A stretch of DNA of 63,014 bases from CAZPMO01 sp964587515 (GCA_964587515.1 CAZPMO010000005.1:1-63014); one strand, 5' to 3'; numbered from the stretch's first letter, positions 44,852-53,613 are shown. Notes: generated by a model not told the origin, from the sequence alone. Program-made: numbers and translations.

Positions 44852-45623
44852 AGCCGGCGACTGCGGCGGCGACCTCGTCGGGCGCATCGAGATAGGCGAG
44901 ATGCCCCGCGCCGGGGATGGTCTTGACCGTCGCCTCACCGGCGATCCCGGCGCTGAATTTTTCGGCATAACTCGGCGGCACGACCTTGTCCTTCTCGCCC
45001 CACAGCAACAGCGTCGGGGAATCGATGCGGTGCAGGCGACGCTCCAGCCCGGTCTTGCCCAACGGCCAGAAGGCGCGCGCCGAGGCTTCCAGCGCGCGAG
45101 TCTGGGCGATGGGCCATTCGGTGGAATTGGCGCCTTCGGGCATGGCGGTAAGCTCGGCCCAGCGGTCGGGGTTCTCGCACAATAAAGGGGCGAAATCGGG
45201 GCTCCTTTGGCTCCATGGATCGCCCATCGGCATGGTTTCGTCGTAGAGCCCCCAGGGCGCGATCAGCGCCAGCCGCGAGACCGAACCGGGCCAAACGGCG
45301 GCGATTTCGGCCGCGAACGAGCCGCCCGGCCCGGCGCCCATAAGAAGTGCGTCCGCGCCGGCGCCGCATTGGCCGATCAACTCGCGCGCCGCGAGGATCC
45401 AGTCCATGTGGGTATCCAGTTCGCGGTGGCCCTCCGCCCCGGGATAGCCGGGGAGCGACGGGACGACGACTTCGAAATTTTCTGCCAGCGCGTCCAGGAA
45501 CGGGATCCATTTGGGCATGCCGCCATGCCCCGCCAGGAAGATGAGGGCGGGGCCGTCGCCCTTGCGCCAGACGCGGCACTGTTCGCCGTTCAGGTTGACG
45601 TAGTCGGTTGTGGGTTCGGTCAA
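44841..45623 (-). CDS. Alpha/beta-hydrolase-fold protein lacking the nucleophile serine
   Basis: 260 residues from TTG 45623, supported by GGGAGGAC just upstream. Alpha/beta-hydrolase fold: LIFLAGHGGMPKWIPFLDAL and a lid region, an acidic segment in LLLWGEKDKVVPP and a catalytic-type His in IPGAGHLAYLDAP. The nucleophile elbow reads GAGPGG where GxSxGG is expected, so the Ser is Gly. The protein may be non-catalytic or use a different mechanism. Downstream of the luciferase-like monooxygenase gene on the same strand (74 bases). Confidence 0.75.
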   Translation of the reverse strand: MTEPTTDYVNLNGEQCRVWRKGDGPALIFLAGHGGMPKWIPFLDALAENFEVVVPSLPGYPGAEGHRELDTHMDWILAARELIGQCGAGADALLMGAGPGGSFAAEIAAVWPGSVSRLALIAPWGLYDETMPMGDPWSQRSPDFAPLLCENPDRWAELTAMPEGANSTEWPIAQTRALEASARAFWPLGKTGLERRLHRIDSPTLLLWGEKDKVVPPSYAEKFSAGIAGEATVKTIPGAGHLAYLDAPDEVAAAVAGFIQ

Positions 45624-45697
45624 GGCGTCCTCCCGGTTGCCACGGTGATTGTTGTTCGTCTTATTATTTCTGTGACGCGGTAGGACTAAGCCTCCGG

Positions 45698-46963
45698 CTA
45701 TTCCGCCGCGATCCCTGCGCCCAGCGGCGCGCGCTCGGCCGCCGGCATGGGGTTGGGCCACCAGTGATCTTGCCAATCTTCCCAGATATCGGCGAGCTGC
45801 GGGATGACCTGCTCGGCATAGAGCTTGGAATTATAGTTGGCGAGGTCCTTGCTCATGTTCCCGAATTGTAAGAGGCACATGAGATGCCCGAAACGCAGAT
45901 CGGTGATCGCGGTGCGCAACTGCTCGGCGACCTGGTCCGGCGTGCCGATGATCACGTAACCGTTCTCGAGGAAGGTGTCGAAATCGAGCGCGGATCCCGA
46001 ACCGCCGGTGATCGCCGACCGGTTCTTCGCCGCGACCTGGCCGACCTGGCTCTCGATGCCGGCGCGCTGGGTGGCCTCGGTGGTGTAGCCCGGCGGCGCG
46101 GCGTAGCGCGGATCGACCCGCAGGCACCGGCCGTAGAAATATTCCGCCGGCTCCCTGTACAGCTCATAGGCTTCCTGCTCGGTCTCGGCGACGCCAACGA
46201 ATTGCAGGAAGGCGGCGCGGTAGGGATTGGGTTCCTTGCCGAGCCGTTTCATCTCGTCCCAGAACCCGGCCATGGTCTGCTGGCCGGCCTTGTAACCGAA
46301 ATAGGACAGGTAGGCGTAAACATAGTCGCGCTCGGCGCACCACTGCCAGGTCTCGACCGAGCCGCCGCCGGGAATCCAGATCGGCGGGTGAGGCTTCTGA
46401 ATCGGGCGCGGCCAGACATTGACGTAGCGCTGTTGGTTGAAGCGGCCGTCGAAGGAGAACACATCCTCCTCGGTCCACGCGCGATACACCAGATCGTGCG
46501 CCTCGTAGTAGCGTTCGCGCAGCGTCGACGGGTTCTGGCCGTAGGCGTAGCAGGTGTCCATGGGCGTGCCGACCGGGAACCCGGCGATCAGCCGGCCGCC
46601 CGAGATGCAGTCGATCATGGCGAATTCCTCGGCCACCCGGGTCGGCGGATTATAGAGCGCGAGGCTGTTGCCCATGACGCAGATCATGGTGTCGGGGTTG
46701 GCGCTTCGGGCCAGCGAGGTGGCGATCAGGTTGGGCGACGGCATCAGCCCGTAGCCGTTGGAGTGGTGCTCGTTGCAGCAGATCGCGTCGAAGCCCACCT
46801 CGGCGGCGTACTCCATCTCGTCCATGAAATCGTTGTACATGTGATGGGCGCGCGCCGGATCGAACAGCTTCGAATCGATATCGATCCAAATCGAGGGGTG
46901 CTTGTCGCGGAAATCCTCGGGCAGGTCGGTATAGGGCATCAGGTGGAACCACAGATGCTTCAT
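45698..46963 (-). CDS. Luciferase-like (LLM class) flavin-dependent monooxygenase
   Basis: 421 residues from ATG 46963. TIM-barrel bacterial-luciferase family: FDAICCNEHHSNGYGLMPSPNLIATSLARS, GRLIAGFPVGTPMDTC, and a C-terminal substrate/flavin segment VIIGTPDQVAEQLR. Such enzymes oxidise organic substrates with reduced FMN or F420. Divergent from the amidohydrolase pair, forming a probable catabolic block; substrate unknown. Confidence 0.88.
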   Translation of the reverse strand: MKHLWFHLMPYTDLPEDFRDKHPSIWIDIDSKLFDPARAHHMYNDFMDEMEYAAEVGFDAICCNEHHSNGYGLMPSPNLIATSLARSANPDTMICVMGNSLALYNPPTRVAEEFAMIDCISGGRLIAGFPVGTPMDTCYAYGQNPSTLRERYYEAHDLVYRAWTEEDVFSFDGRFNQQRYVNVWPRPIQKPHPPIWIPGGGSVETWQWCAERDYVYAYLSYFGYKAGQQTMAGFWDEMKRLGKEPNPYRAAFLQFVGVAETEQEAYELYREPAEYFYGRCLRVDPRYAAPPGYTTEATQRAGIESQVGQVAAKNRSAITGGSGSALDFDTFLENGYVIIGTPDQVAEQLRTAITDLRFGHLMCLLQFGNMSKDLANYNSKLYAEQVIPQLADIWEDWQDHWWPNPMPAAERAPLGAGIAAE

Positions 46964-47100
46964 GGCGCGGCGCTCCAAATGGCGAATAATATCCAGCCAT
47001 TATCGTCGGACCGGCCACCCGCCGTCCAGTATCGGTTTGCACGCGCCGATAGACACTCCGGATCACGCGGCGTACCATTTGCGCGAGTGTCCAACGCGAA

Positions 47101-47130
47101 GGAGGCGGCCGGTCGCCGGCCGTGACGCCA
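47101..47130 (+). promoter_or_regulatory. Shine-Dalgarno separated from the start codon by a hairpin
   Basis: GGAGG at 47101-47105 is followed at once by a perfect 7-bp hairpin (CGGCCGG at 47106-47112, loop TCG, CCGGCCG at 47116-47122), then seven bases and ATG 47130. Linear spacing is 24 bases, but with the hairpin folded it becomes about 7. This supports the chosen start and suggests structure-dependent initiation. Confidence 0.5.
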
Positions 47131-48143
47131 TGCCCATTGACATGCACGCCCACTGGATTCCCGCGGCCATGTCGGACGCGCTGCGCGCCCGCAACACGCC
47201 GCCTTTGGTCGAACGCCGCGATGACGGCAACGAATGGATCGTCTGGACCACCGGCGGGTTTCCGCTGGAGGAAGGGTTCGACGACATCGACGGCCGCATC
47301 AAGGCAATGGACAAGTTCGGCATCGCGCGCGGCGTGCTGTCGCTCACCACGGTGTTTGGCGTCGAATGCCTGCCGCTCGACGAAGCGGTGCCGCTGGTGC
47401 GAATGTTCAACGATTCGGTGTCGGAGATGTACGTCGCCCATCCGGACCGTTTCACCGGGCTGGCGGCGCTGCCGATGGCCGATCTCGATGTCGCGGCCGA
47501 GGAGCTGGAACGCGCGCTGGCGTTGCCTGGCATGGTCGGCGCCTTGCTGCCGGGCGACGGGTTTCTGTCCCTGCGCCGCGCGGAGCGGTTCCGCCCTCTG
47601 CTGGCGATCGCCAATGCCTACGGCGCACACATCCAGATCCATTACGGCCCGCTCGCCGACGATTCGGAGGCGCCCAATCCCGACGCCAGCGACAATGCCG
47701 GCGCGCGCATGTCGACCCTCGACATGCAGGCCCGCCTGTCGTCCAACATGATCACGCTGTGCCTGACGGATTTCCTCGACGATTTCCCCAATATCTCGGT
47801 GCAGAGCCATAATCTTGGCGGCAACATCCCGTTCGAGGTCGAACGGCTCGATCATCGGGCGCTGATCAGCCGGCCCGACGCCGAGGTGCCGTCCGCGAAA
47901 TTCGCCCGCATGGGGATGGTGGTCGATTGCAATTCCTTTGGGGCGCGTTCGATCGAACGCACGGTGGAACTTTATGGCGCCGACAAGATCGTGCTCGGCA
48001 CCGATGGCACCAATTTCGGCATGAAATGGTCGATCGACGCCATCGCGGAGGCCAATATCACCGAGGCGGAGAAGAACGCCATCCTGCACGACAACGCCGC
48101 GGCGATCCTCGCGCCTCTGACACGGGCGGCGGCGGCCGAATAG
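47130..48143 (+). CDS. ACMSD-type amidohydrolase/decarboxylase
   Basis: 337 residues. Starts MPIDMHAHWIP with the HxH metal pair (His6, His8); further ligands probably HIQIHYGP and SHNLGGNIPFEVERLDHR, with the terminal LGTDGTNFG Asp. This matches the amidohydrolase_2/ACMSD family of metal-dependent (de)carboxylases and hydrolases, which often act on aromatic acid intermediates. Followed 34 bases later by a paralogous gene. Confidence 0.85.
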   Translation: MPIDMHAHWIPAAMSDALRARNTPPLVERRDDGNEWIVWTTGGFPLEEGFDDIDGRIKAMDKFGIARGVLSLTTVFGVECLPLDEAVPLVRMFNDSVSEMYVAHPDRFTGLAALPMADLDVAAEELERALALPGMVGALLPGDGFLSLRRAERFRPLLAIANAYGAHIQIHYGPLADDSEAPNPDASDNAGARMSTLDMQARLSSNMITLCLTDFLDDFPNISVQSHNLGGNIPFEVERLDHRALISRPDAEVPSAKFARMGMVVDCNSFGARSIERTVELYGADKIVLGTDGTNFGMKWSIDAIAEANITEAEKNAILHDNAAAILAPLTRAAAAE

Positions 48144-48177
48144 ACCCCAAGCGAAATAAAATACAGGGAGACGCGCG

Positions 48178-49185
48178 ATGGTCATCGATATGTTCAACCA
48201 TGTCTTTCCCAAGAAGGTGCTCGACAGGGTGCTCGATATTTCGCCCGAGATCGGGTGGATGGGACCGCGCGCGCTCGCGGTGCCGCAGCTCCACGACATG
48301 GAGGCGCGCTTCCGGGCGATGGACGAATTCGATGATTACCGGCAGATCATTTCCATGATCAGCCCGCCGCTCGAGGACATCACCACGCCCGAGCAGGGCC
48401 GCGAAATCTCCGGTCTCGCCAATGACGAGATGGCCGAGATGGTGTCGCGCCATGGCGACCGGTTTCCGGGGTTCGTCGCCTGTATCGCCATGAACGACAT
48501 GGATGGCGCGATGGAAGAGCTCAACCGCGCCATCAAGGATCTCGGCGCGGTGGGCGTGCAGATCTACACCGATGTCGCGGGCAAGCCGATCGACGATCCC
48601 GAGTTCGAGCCGGTGTTCGATGCGATGTGGGAATTCGGCCTTCCCATCTGGCTGCATCCGACGCGCACGCCGGAGGTCGCGGATTACGCGGGCGAGGACG
48701 AATCCAAGCACGACGCCTGGCAGATCCTCGGCTGGCCCTACATTACCGGCGTCACCATGATGCGCCTGGTGATGAACGGCGTGATGGCGCGCCATCCCGG
48801 CATCAAGATTATCACCCACCATCTGGGCGGCATCATCCCGTACCATTCCGCGCGGGTCCCGAGATCCATGTTCCGGCTGATGCGCGCGCAGGCCGCCGAA
48901 GAGGGCGCCGGCAAGCGCGGCCCCCACATGCGGCGTACGCCCGAGGCGCAGCTCAAGATGTTCTATGGCGACACCGCGATCCACGGGGCGCTGGCGCCGC
49001 TCGAATGCGGGCTCGACTTCTTCGGCGTCAACAATGTGGTGTTCGCGACCGACGCGCCGTTCGGCACCATCGGCGAGGATCTGGCCATGATGGAACGGCT
49101 CGACCTCGACGCCGCCGGCAAGGAAAAAATCCTGTCCGGCAACGCGCTGCGTTTGATCAAGAAAGCCGGCCAGGCCGGCGGGTAA
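48178..49185 (+). CDS. Amidohydrolase_2 family protein with altered metal motif
   Basis: 335 residues; GGGAGACGCGCG precedes the ATG. Same family as the gene before it: LPIWLHPTRTPE, IITHHLGGIIPYH and VVFATDAPFG. The N-terminal motif is DMFNH rather than DMHAH, so the first metal-binding His is Phe. This form may still bind metal through the other ligands. Its last codons (IKKAGQAGG, stop) are the first unit of a 29-bp tandem repeat. Confidence 0.85.
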   Translation: MVIDMFNHVFPKKVLDRVLDISPEIGWMGPRALAVPQLHDMEARFRAMDEFDDYRQIISMISPPLEDITTPEQGREISGLANDEMAEMVSRHGDRFPGFVACIAMNDMDGAMEELNRAIKDLGAVGVQIYTDVAGKPIDDPEFEPVFDAMWEFGLPIWLHPTRTPEVADYAGEDESKHDAWQILGWPYITGVTMMRLVMNGVMARHPGIKIITHHLGGIIPYHSARVPRSMFRLMRAQAAEEGAGKRGPHMRRTPEAQLKMFYGDTAIHGALAPLECGLDFFGVNNVVFATDAPFGTIGEDLAMMERLDLDAAGKEKILSGNALRLIKKAGQAGG

Positions 49186-49239
49186 TCAAGAAAGCCGGCC
49201 AGGCCGGCGGGTAATCAAAAAGGCCGGCCAGGCCGCAGA
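49156..49239. repeat. Three tandem copies of a 29-bp GC-rich unit
   Basis: Units start at 49156, 49185 and 49214: the first two are identical (ATCAAGAAAGCCGGCCAGGC, then CGGCGGGTA) and the third is degenerate. Each contains GCCGGCC-A-GGCCGGC or a close variant, a self-complementary core. They span the stop codon of the amidohydrolase gene and the gap to the convergent hydrolase gene. There are no spacers, so it is not a CRISPR. Confidence 0.9.
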
Positions 49240-49240
49240 A

Positions 49241-50152
49241 CTAGAGGACGCCGTCGACCCAGTCGGCGATGCGGGCGGCGATCTCGTCGCTGTTGTCCTC
49301 CAGCATCATCATGTGGCCGTTACCCGGGATGCCGTGGTCCGGCAGGAACTGGAACTCGACATCGGCCCCGGCGTCGTCGAGCCAGGTCGCGATGGTGCCG
49401 TCGACTTCCCGCGAATGATCGATATCGTGCTCGCCGGTGATGATCAGCACCGTCTTGTCCCGCAGGGACCCAATATCTCCAACTCTGATCTGGCTTCCGT
49501 CGACATTTTGGCGTTCGTATATCAGCCTTGGCGCGATCGGCCGCAAACTGGCCAGATAGCCGTCCAGGGTCTCGCGCGGAAACCGCGTGCTCTCGCCCAC
49601 CAGCTTGGTGTCGATCAGGGCCCGGTCGACCGAGAATGGTTGGTCTAGCGACAGTCGCCATCGCAGCGCCAGAGCCTGAACCTCGACGAAACCCTCGCCG
49701 CGCTCGATCACCTCGGACACCGCCTGGATGTTTTCGGGCGGCGCCGGCGCTGCCGCGACCAGGGCGGCGATCTTCGCGCCATGGGTCTCCAGCAGCTTCC
49801 AGCCATAGGCGCCCGACATGGAATGGGTCATCAGCACCACCGGCCCGTCCAGCGCATCGATCACGCCGCCGAGCCCCCGGCACACCGTCTCGCCGTCCAG
49901 CTCGTCGAGCGGCACCTGGCCGCTGCGGCCCGAACCCGGCCAGTCGGGCACCGCCACCGGATAGCCGCGCTCTGCGAAATAAGGCGCCCATCCCGGCCGC
50001 CCGTCGGCGGTTTGCAGATAGCAGGTTCCCATGTGGGCGCCGCCATGCACCATCACCAGCCATGGCCGGCCCGCCCGGTTCTCGGGCATCAACGCGTCGT
50101 AATAGACAGAAGGCCGGGTCGTGGTGACGCAAGCCGTTCTCGAATTGATCAT
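49241..50152 (-). CDS. Alpha/beta hydrolase
   Basis: 303 residues from ATG 50152, preceded by AGGGGAGGTTTCG. Fold elements: WLVMVHGGAHMGTCY oxyanion region, nucleophile elbow THSMSGAYG (Ser), VLIITGEHDID acidic segment and a C-terminal GNGHMMMLED His. Probably an esterase or C-C/amide hydrolase. Convergent with the amidohydrolases, with the tandem repeat between. Confidence 0.85.
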   Translation of the reverse strand: MINSRTACVTTTRPSVYYDALMPENRAGRPWLVMVHGGAHMGTCYLQTADGRPGWAPYFAERGYPVAVPDWPGSGRSGQVPLDELDGETVCRGLGGVIDALDGPVVLMTHSMSGAYGWKLLETHGAKIAALVAAAPAPPENIQAVSEVIERGEGFVEVQALALRWRLSLDQPFSVDRALIDTKLVGESTRFPRETLDGYLASLRPIAPRLIYERQNVDGSQIRVGDIGSLRDKTVLIITGEHDIDHSREVDGTIATWLDDAGADVEFQFLPDHGIPGNGHMMMLEDNSDEIAARIADWVDGVL

Positions 50153-50172
50153 CGAAACCTCCCCTTTTGGAT

Positions 50173-50346
50173 TTATTGGCCGCGCAGGCGCAGCACCAGA
50201 ACGCGAAGGCCCCACAGCACCGCGCCGAACGCGCCGCAGAATATGACCGGGACGGCCAGCGCGACGGGTTCGGTAACCTCATCCCGGCCCCACTGTACCC
50301 CGGCCCACACCAAACCGAAAACCAGTCCGACGACGATATATTTCAT
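50173..50346 (-). CDS. Small two-helix membrane protein
   Basis: 57 residues from ATG 50346, 10 bases after the methyltransferase stop. Two hydrophobic segments (YIVVGLVFGLVWAGVQW and PVALAVPVIFCGAFGAVLWGLRVLVL) separated by a charged turn. No family recognised. Codon use and position favour a real gene in the xthA-methyltransferase operon. Confidence 0.55.
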   Translation of the reverse strand: MKYIVVGLVFGLVWAGVQWGRDEVTEPVALAVPVIFCGAFGAVLWGLRVLVLRLRGQ

Positions 50347-50356
50347 CAGCCGGTCC

Positions 50357-50971
50357 CTAATCCTTGCGCGCGACGATGTGGAAGATGTGCCAGTGCTTGG
50401 GCGTACCGCGCGCATCCTTGCCGTCGCGGTTTATCTCCTCGCATTGTTCGAATGTGAACCCGGCGAACAGGCGGTTGACGTCGTCGCGGCCGTAAATGCT
50501 CAGGTTCGGGCCGGCCCAGTCGTCGTCGGGCCCGAAGATCTGGCCCGCGAAGCGCCCGCCGGGGCCGAGCGAGCCGGTGATACACCGCCACAAATCCTCG
50601 AACCGGCCGGGCGGACAGAAGGGCAGGGCGAAACTCGCATTCACGATGTCGGCGCGATCCCAGCTCGCGTCCTCCATGGGCGACAGCATGGTCTCCAGCG
50701 TTCCGGTCGCCGGCAGGTCGTCGCGCGCCGCCAGCCAATCCAGCGCCTCGGGCTCGGCGTCGACCGCCAACACCCGCCAGCCGCGCCGCAGGAATTCCGC
50801 CGTATCGCGCCCCTCGCCGCAGGCGAGATCGATCGCGTATCCGGCCGCGCCGCCGTGTTCATCGGCCCAGGAGTCCAGCGCCATCACCGTGGTCTCGCGC
50901 GGCGGGTTGCCGGACACCGCCTCGTAATAGGAACGCCAGTCCTTGAATTTTCCGGGAAGTTCGCCGGTCAT
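50357..50971 (-). CDS. SAM-dependent methyltransferase (TehB-like)
   Basis: 204 residues from ATG 50971, overlapping the xthA stop (ATGA). SAM site AIDLACGEGRDTAEFLRRGWRVLAVDAE at about 46-73, then IVNASFALPFCPPGRFEDLW and LGPGGRFAGQIFG. It ends IFHIVARKD. Substrate unknown. Translationally coupled to exonuclease III. Confidence 0.85.
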   Translation of the reverse strand: MTGELPGKFKDWRSYYEAVSGNPPRETTVMALDSWADEHGGAAGYAIDLACGEGRDTAEFLRRGWRVLAVDAEPEALDWLAARDDLPATGTLETMLSPMEDASWDRADIVNASFALPFCPPGRFEDLWRCITGSLGPGGRFAGQIFGPDDDWAGPNLSIYGRDDVNRLFAGFTFEQCEEINRDGKDARGTPKHWHIFHIVARKD

Positions 50972-51738
50972 TCGGATAGCTCGCACCACACCGGGGTATG
51001 GTCGGAGGCCTTCTCGCGGCCCCGCGGCTCCCGGTCGATGCCCGAGCCGACCAGCCGGTCGGCGGCCTCCGGCGACAGCAGCAAATGGTCGATCAGGACG
51101 CCGAAATCCTTCTGCCAGGCGCCGCCCTGATAGTCCCAGAAGCTGTATTTGTGGGGCTCGTGATTGAAGGCGCGGTAGGCGTCCGTCAGCCCGAGATAGA
51201 CCATGGAGCGGAATATCCGCCGCGTCTCCGGCATGATCAGGGCATCGCCGGCCCAGGCGGCCGCGTCATGGCAATCGCCGTCGGTGGGGATCACGTTGTA
51301 ATCGCCGCCCAGCACCACCGCCTCGTCGTGACCCAGCAGGGTCTCCACGTGGTCGCGCAGCCGCGCCATCCAGGCCAGCTTGTAATCGTACTTGTCGCCC
51401 GGCGCTGGGTTGCCGTTGGGCAGATAGATGGACGCGACCCGCACATCGTCCACGAAGGCCTCGATATAGCGCGCCTGCTCGTCGGCGTCGTCGCCCGGCA
51501 GCCGGGTGACCACATCCTCGATCGGCCGCTTGGCCAATATGGCGACGCCGTTGTAGCTTTTCTGGCCGCTAATCGCGACGTTGTAGCCGAGATCCTCGAT
51601 TTCGAGGCGCGGGAAATTATCCTCGGTCGCCTTGATTTCCTGGACCAGCACGATGTCGGGCCCGGCTTCCTTCAGCCATTCCGTCACCCGCGGTAGCCGC
51701 GCGCGAATAGAGTTCACGTTCCAGGTCGCGATGCGCAT
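50968..51738 (-). CDS. xthA: Exodeoxyribonuclease III
   Basis: 256 residues. Starts MRIATWNVNSIRARLPRV with metal-binding Asn and Glu34-region LVQEIKATE; VASIYLPNGNP, VVLGGDYNVIPTD and C-terminal KASDHTPVWCEL His. AP endonuclease and 3'-5' exonuclease of base-excision repair. Normally next to erpA in alphaproteobacteria, as here. Confidence 0.95.
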   Translation of the reverse strand: MRIATWNVNSIRARLPRVTEWLKEAGPDIVLVQEIKATEDNFPRLEIEDLGYNVAISGQKSYNGVAILAKRPIEDVVTRLPGDDADEQARYIEAFVDDVRVASIYLPNGNPAPGDKYDYKLAWMARLRDHVETLLGHDEAVVLGGDYNVIPTDGDCHDAAAWAGDALIMPETRRIFRSMVYLGLTDAYRAFNHEPHKYSFWDYQGGAWQKDFGVLIDHLLLSPEAADRLVGSGIDREPRGREKASDHTPVWCELSE

Positions 51739-51831
51739 CCCGCGCGCCTCCCCGCCGAAAATTTATCACTGGAATTTATGTAGCACGCCGTAGGGCGCGC
51801 GGCGAGAGTGGCGGCTCCGCCGTTCAGCCGC

Positions 51832-52188
51832 TCAGCCGATGGCGAAGGAGGTCCCGCAGCCGCAGGTCGACGTGGCGTTGGGATTGCGGATGGTGAACCA
51901 GGATCCGATCAGTTCCTGCTCGTAATGAATCTCGGAGCCGGCCAGGAAATCCCACGAGGTCTCGTCGACCAGAACCTTCACCCCGTCGCGCTCGACCACC
52001 CGGTCGTCCGCGTTCTGCTGGTCGTCGAAGGTGAAGCTGTACTGAAAGCCGGAACAGCCGCCGCCGCCGACCGCGACGCGCAGCATCATGCCGGCGAATT
52101 CGCCCTCCGCCGTCATCGTCGCGACGCGGACCGCCGCTTCCGCGCTCAGCGTGATCGGATTGGGATCCTGTTGGGTGGCTCCATCCAT
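51832..52188 (-). CDS. erpA: ErpA/IscA-type iron-sulfur cluster insertion protein
   Basis: 118 residues. A-type carrier signature with the three cluster Cys: VGGGGCSGFQYSF (Cys45) and NATSTCGCGTSF. Delivers Fe-S clusters to apoproteins. Only six bases separate it from the stop of the upstream hydrolase on the same strand, and no clear ribosome site is seen in front of it, so it is probably cotranscribed with the inserted catabolic genes. Confidence 0.93.
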   Translation of the reverse strand: MDGATQQDPNPITLSAEAAVRVATMTAEGEFAGMMLRVAVGGGGCSGFQYSFTFDDQQNADDRVVERDGVKVLVDETSWDFLAGSEIHYEQELIGSWFTIRNPNATSTCGCGTSFAIG

Positions 52189-52194
52189 GACAGT

Positions 52195-53070
52195 TTATGT
52201 AGGTGGCTGGGGAGGGGCGGTCAAGCCGCTCCGTATCTCGTCCAGCACGGGCTTCAGATAGTCCCTGAAAGCAGCCGGATTTTCGCTCATGGGGAAATGG
52301 GCGAGGCCCTTCATGATGACCACTTTCGCGCCCTCGATCAGGGCGGCGGCGGCTTCGGTGTCGGCGGGCGCGCAGGAATAATCGTATTCCCCGGTCAGCA
52401 TGTAGAGCGGGCATCGGGAAGTGTCGATGGCGCCGATGCGGTCGCGGATATCGCCTTCGACCTGATAGAAGTGGAGGTCGCCGGCGAACACGCCGGGTCC
52501 GCCCTGCATGTAATGCCACAGCGTTTCCCAGCGGTGCTCGTCCGGGCTCATGGGCGCGATCAGCCCCGACACCACCCCGGCGCAGACCTCGCCACCGTGC
52601 ACGTCGGGCCGGTTGAGCCACGATGAATCGTAATAGCGTTCCACATAGGCCCCGCATTGCAGCCCGATCAGTGCGCCGAGTTCGTCGGCGTGTTTCAGCG
52701 CGAGGTTCAGCACGATGCGCCCGCCGATGGAACACCCCATCACCACCGGCTTTTCAAGCTCCAGCGCCCGCGCGAACGCCATGATCTGGCCGGTATAGTC
52801 GTCGGTGGTGAGTTGATATTCCTCGCGTTCCCAGCCCACCGGCGGCGAGGACTTGCCGTGCCACGGCATGTCGAAGGCGATGACGCGATAATGGCGCGTG
52901 ATCTCCTCGTCGTTCAGCAGGGCGCGGAATTGGCGGCCGTCGGCCCCGGCGGTGTGCAGGCAGAGCAGCGGAATTCCCGCGCCGGCCTCCTCGAAATAGA
53001 TACGGTGATCGCGCCCGCCGAGGTCGAGATGGAGATAACGTCCGGTGACGGGCTCCAAACGGGCGCTCAT
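52195..53070 (-). CDS. Alpha/beta hydrolase
   Basis: 291 residues from ATG 53070, which overlaps the stop of the SCP2-like gene. Oxyanion region PLLCLHTAGADGRQFRALL, nucleophile elbow VMGCSIGGRIVL (Ser), acidic LTGEYDYSC and His in KGLAHFPMSENP. Similar to C-C bond hydrolases and esterases of aromatic catabolism. Part of the four-gene block lying between erpA and dgt. Confidence 0.88.
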   Translation of the reverse strand: MSARLEPVTGRYLHLDLGGRDHRIYFEEAGAGIPLLCLHTAGADGRQFRALLNDEEITRHYRVIAFDMPWHGKSSPPVGWEREEYQLTTDDYTGQIMAFARALELEKPVVMGCSIGGRIVLNLALKHADELGALIGLQCGAYVERYYDSSWLNRPDVHGGEVCAGVVSGLIAPMSPDEHRWETLWHYMQGGPGVFAGDLHFYQVEGDIRDRIGAIDTSRCPLYMLTGEYDYSCAPADTEAAAALIEGAKVVIMKGLAHFPMSENPAAFRDYLKPVLDEIRSGLTAPPQPPT

Positions 53071-53435
53071 GACGCGGTCTCCAGCGCGCGCGGCGCCGCG
53101 ATCACGCTTTTGACGTAAAGCAGGTTCGCCATCATGGGCTGGAGGTCGCCCTCGAAGGCGATACGGCCCTTGCGCAGCAACGCGAAAATGTCGTTGAAGC
53201 CGGGCTCGGGCACGGGCCGCCAGAATTTTTCCCAGACTTCGGCGGAGGCGCGCAGCGCGAACGTCCAGGCCCGCATCACGAACGGTCCGCGCTCGACGCT
53301 CTCGATGCGACCCTCGCGCACATGGATCAGATACTGGGTCTCGCCGATTTCTAGCATGAAAACGTCGGTGAAATAGCGCCCGCGTCGCACCAGCGCCGCG
53401 TCGCCGTTCACCAGCTCCGGCAATCGCTCGATCAT
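53067..53435 (-). CDS. SCP2 sterol-binding-like small protein
   Basis: 122 residues. Beta-rich N-terminus (YLIHVREGRIESVERGPF) and a C-terminal SCP2-like GRIAFEGDLQPMMANLLYVKSVI segment. SCP2-fold proteins bind hydrophobic ligands such as acyl-CoAs or steroids. Coupled by ATGA overlap to the hydrolase gene, so it may present a hydrophobic substrate to it (inference). Confidence 0.65.
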   Translation of the reverse strand: MIERLPELVNGDAALVRRGRYFTDVFMLEIGETQYLIHVREGRIESVERGPFVMRAWTFALRASAEVWEKFWRPVPEPGFNDIFALLRKGRIAFEGDLQPMMANLLYVKSVIAAPRALETAS

Positions 53436-53613
53436 CGCTCGCTCCCCCTGACGCCCATGCGGATCGGATGAATCGGAACTTCTTGTATATCAGGTGGTCA
53501 CCCGTTCCAAAATCCCCGGACGACGGCCGCGAATATGATATAAGGGACGCCGTGGAATTAATGGCGTCGGCAAGCTCGATCAAAACGGGATCGGTGCCAA
53601 CAGGGAGTTAAAA

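Noticed and set aside
49156..49239. CRISPR array
   Set aside because: The 29-bp units abut each other with no spacers and no cas genes are present.
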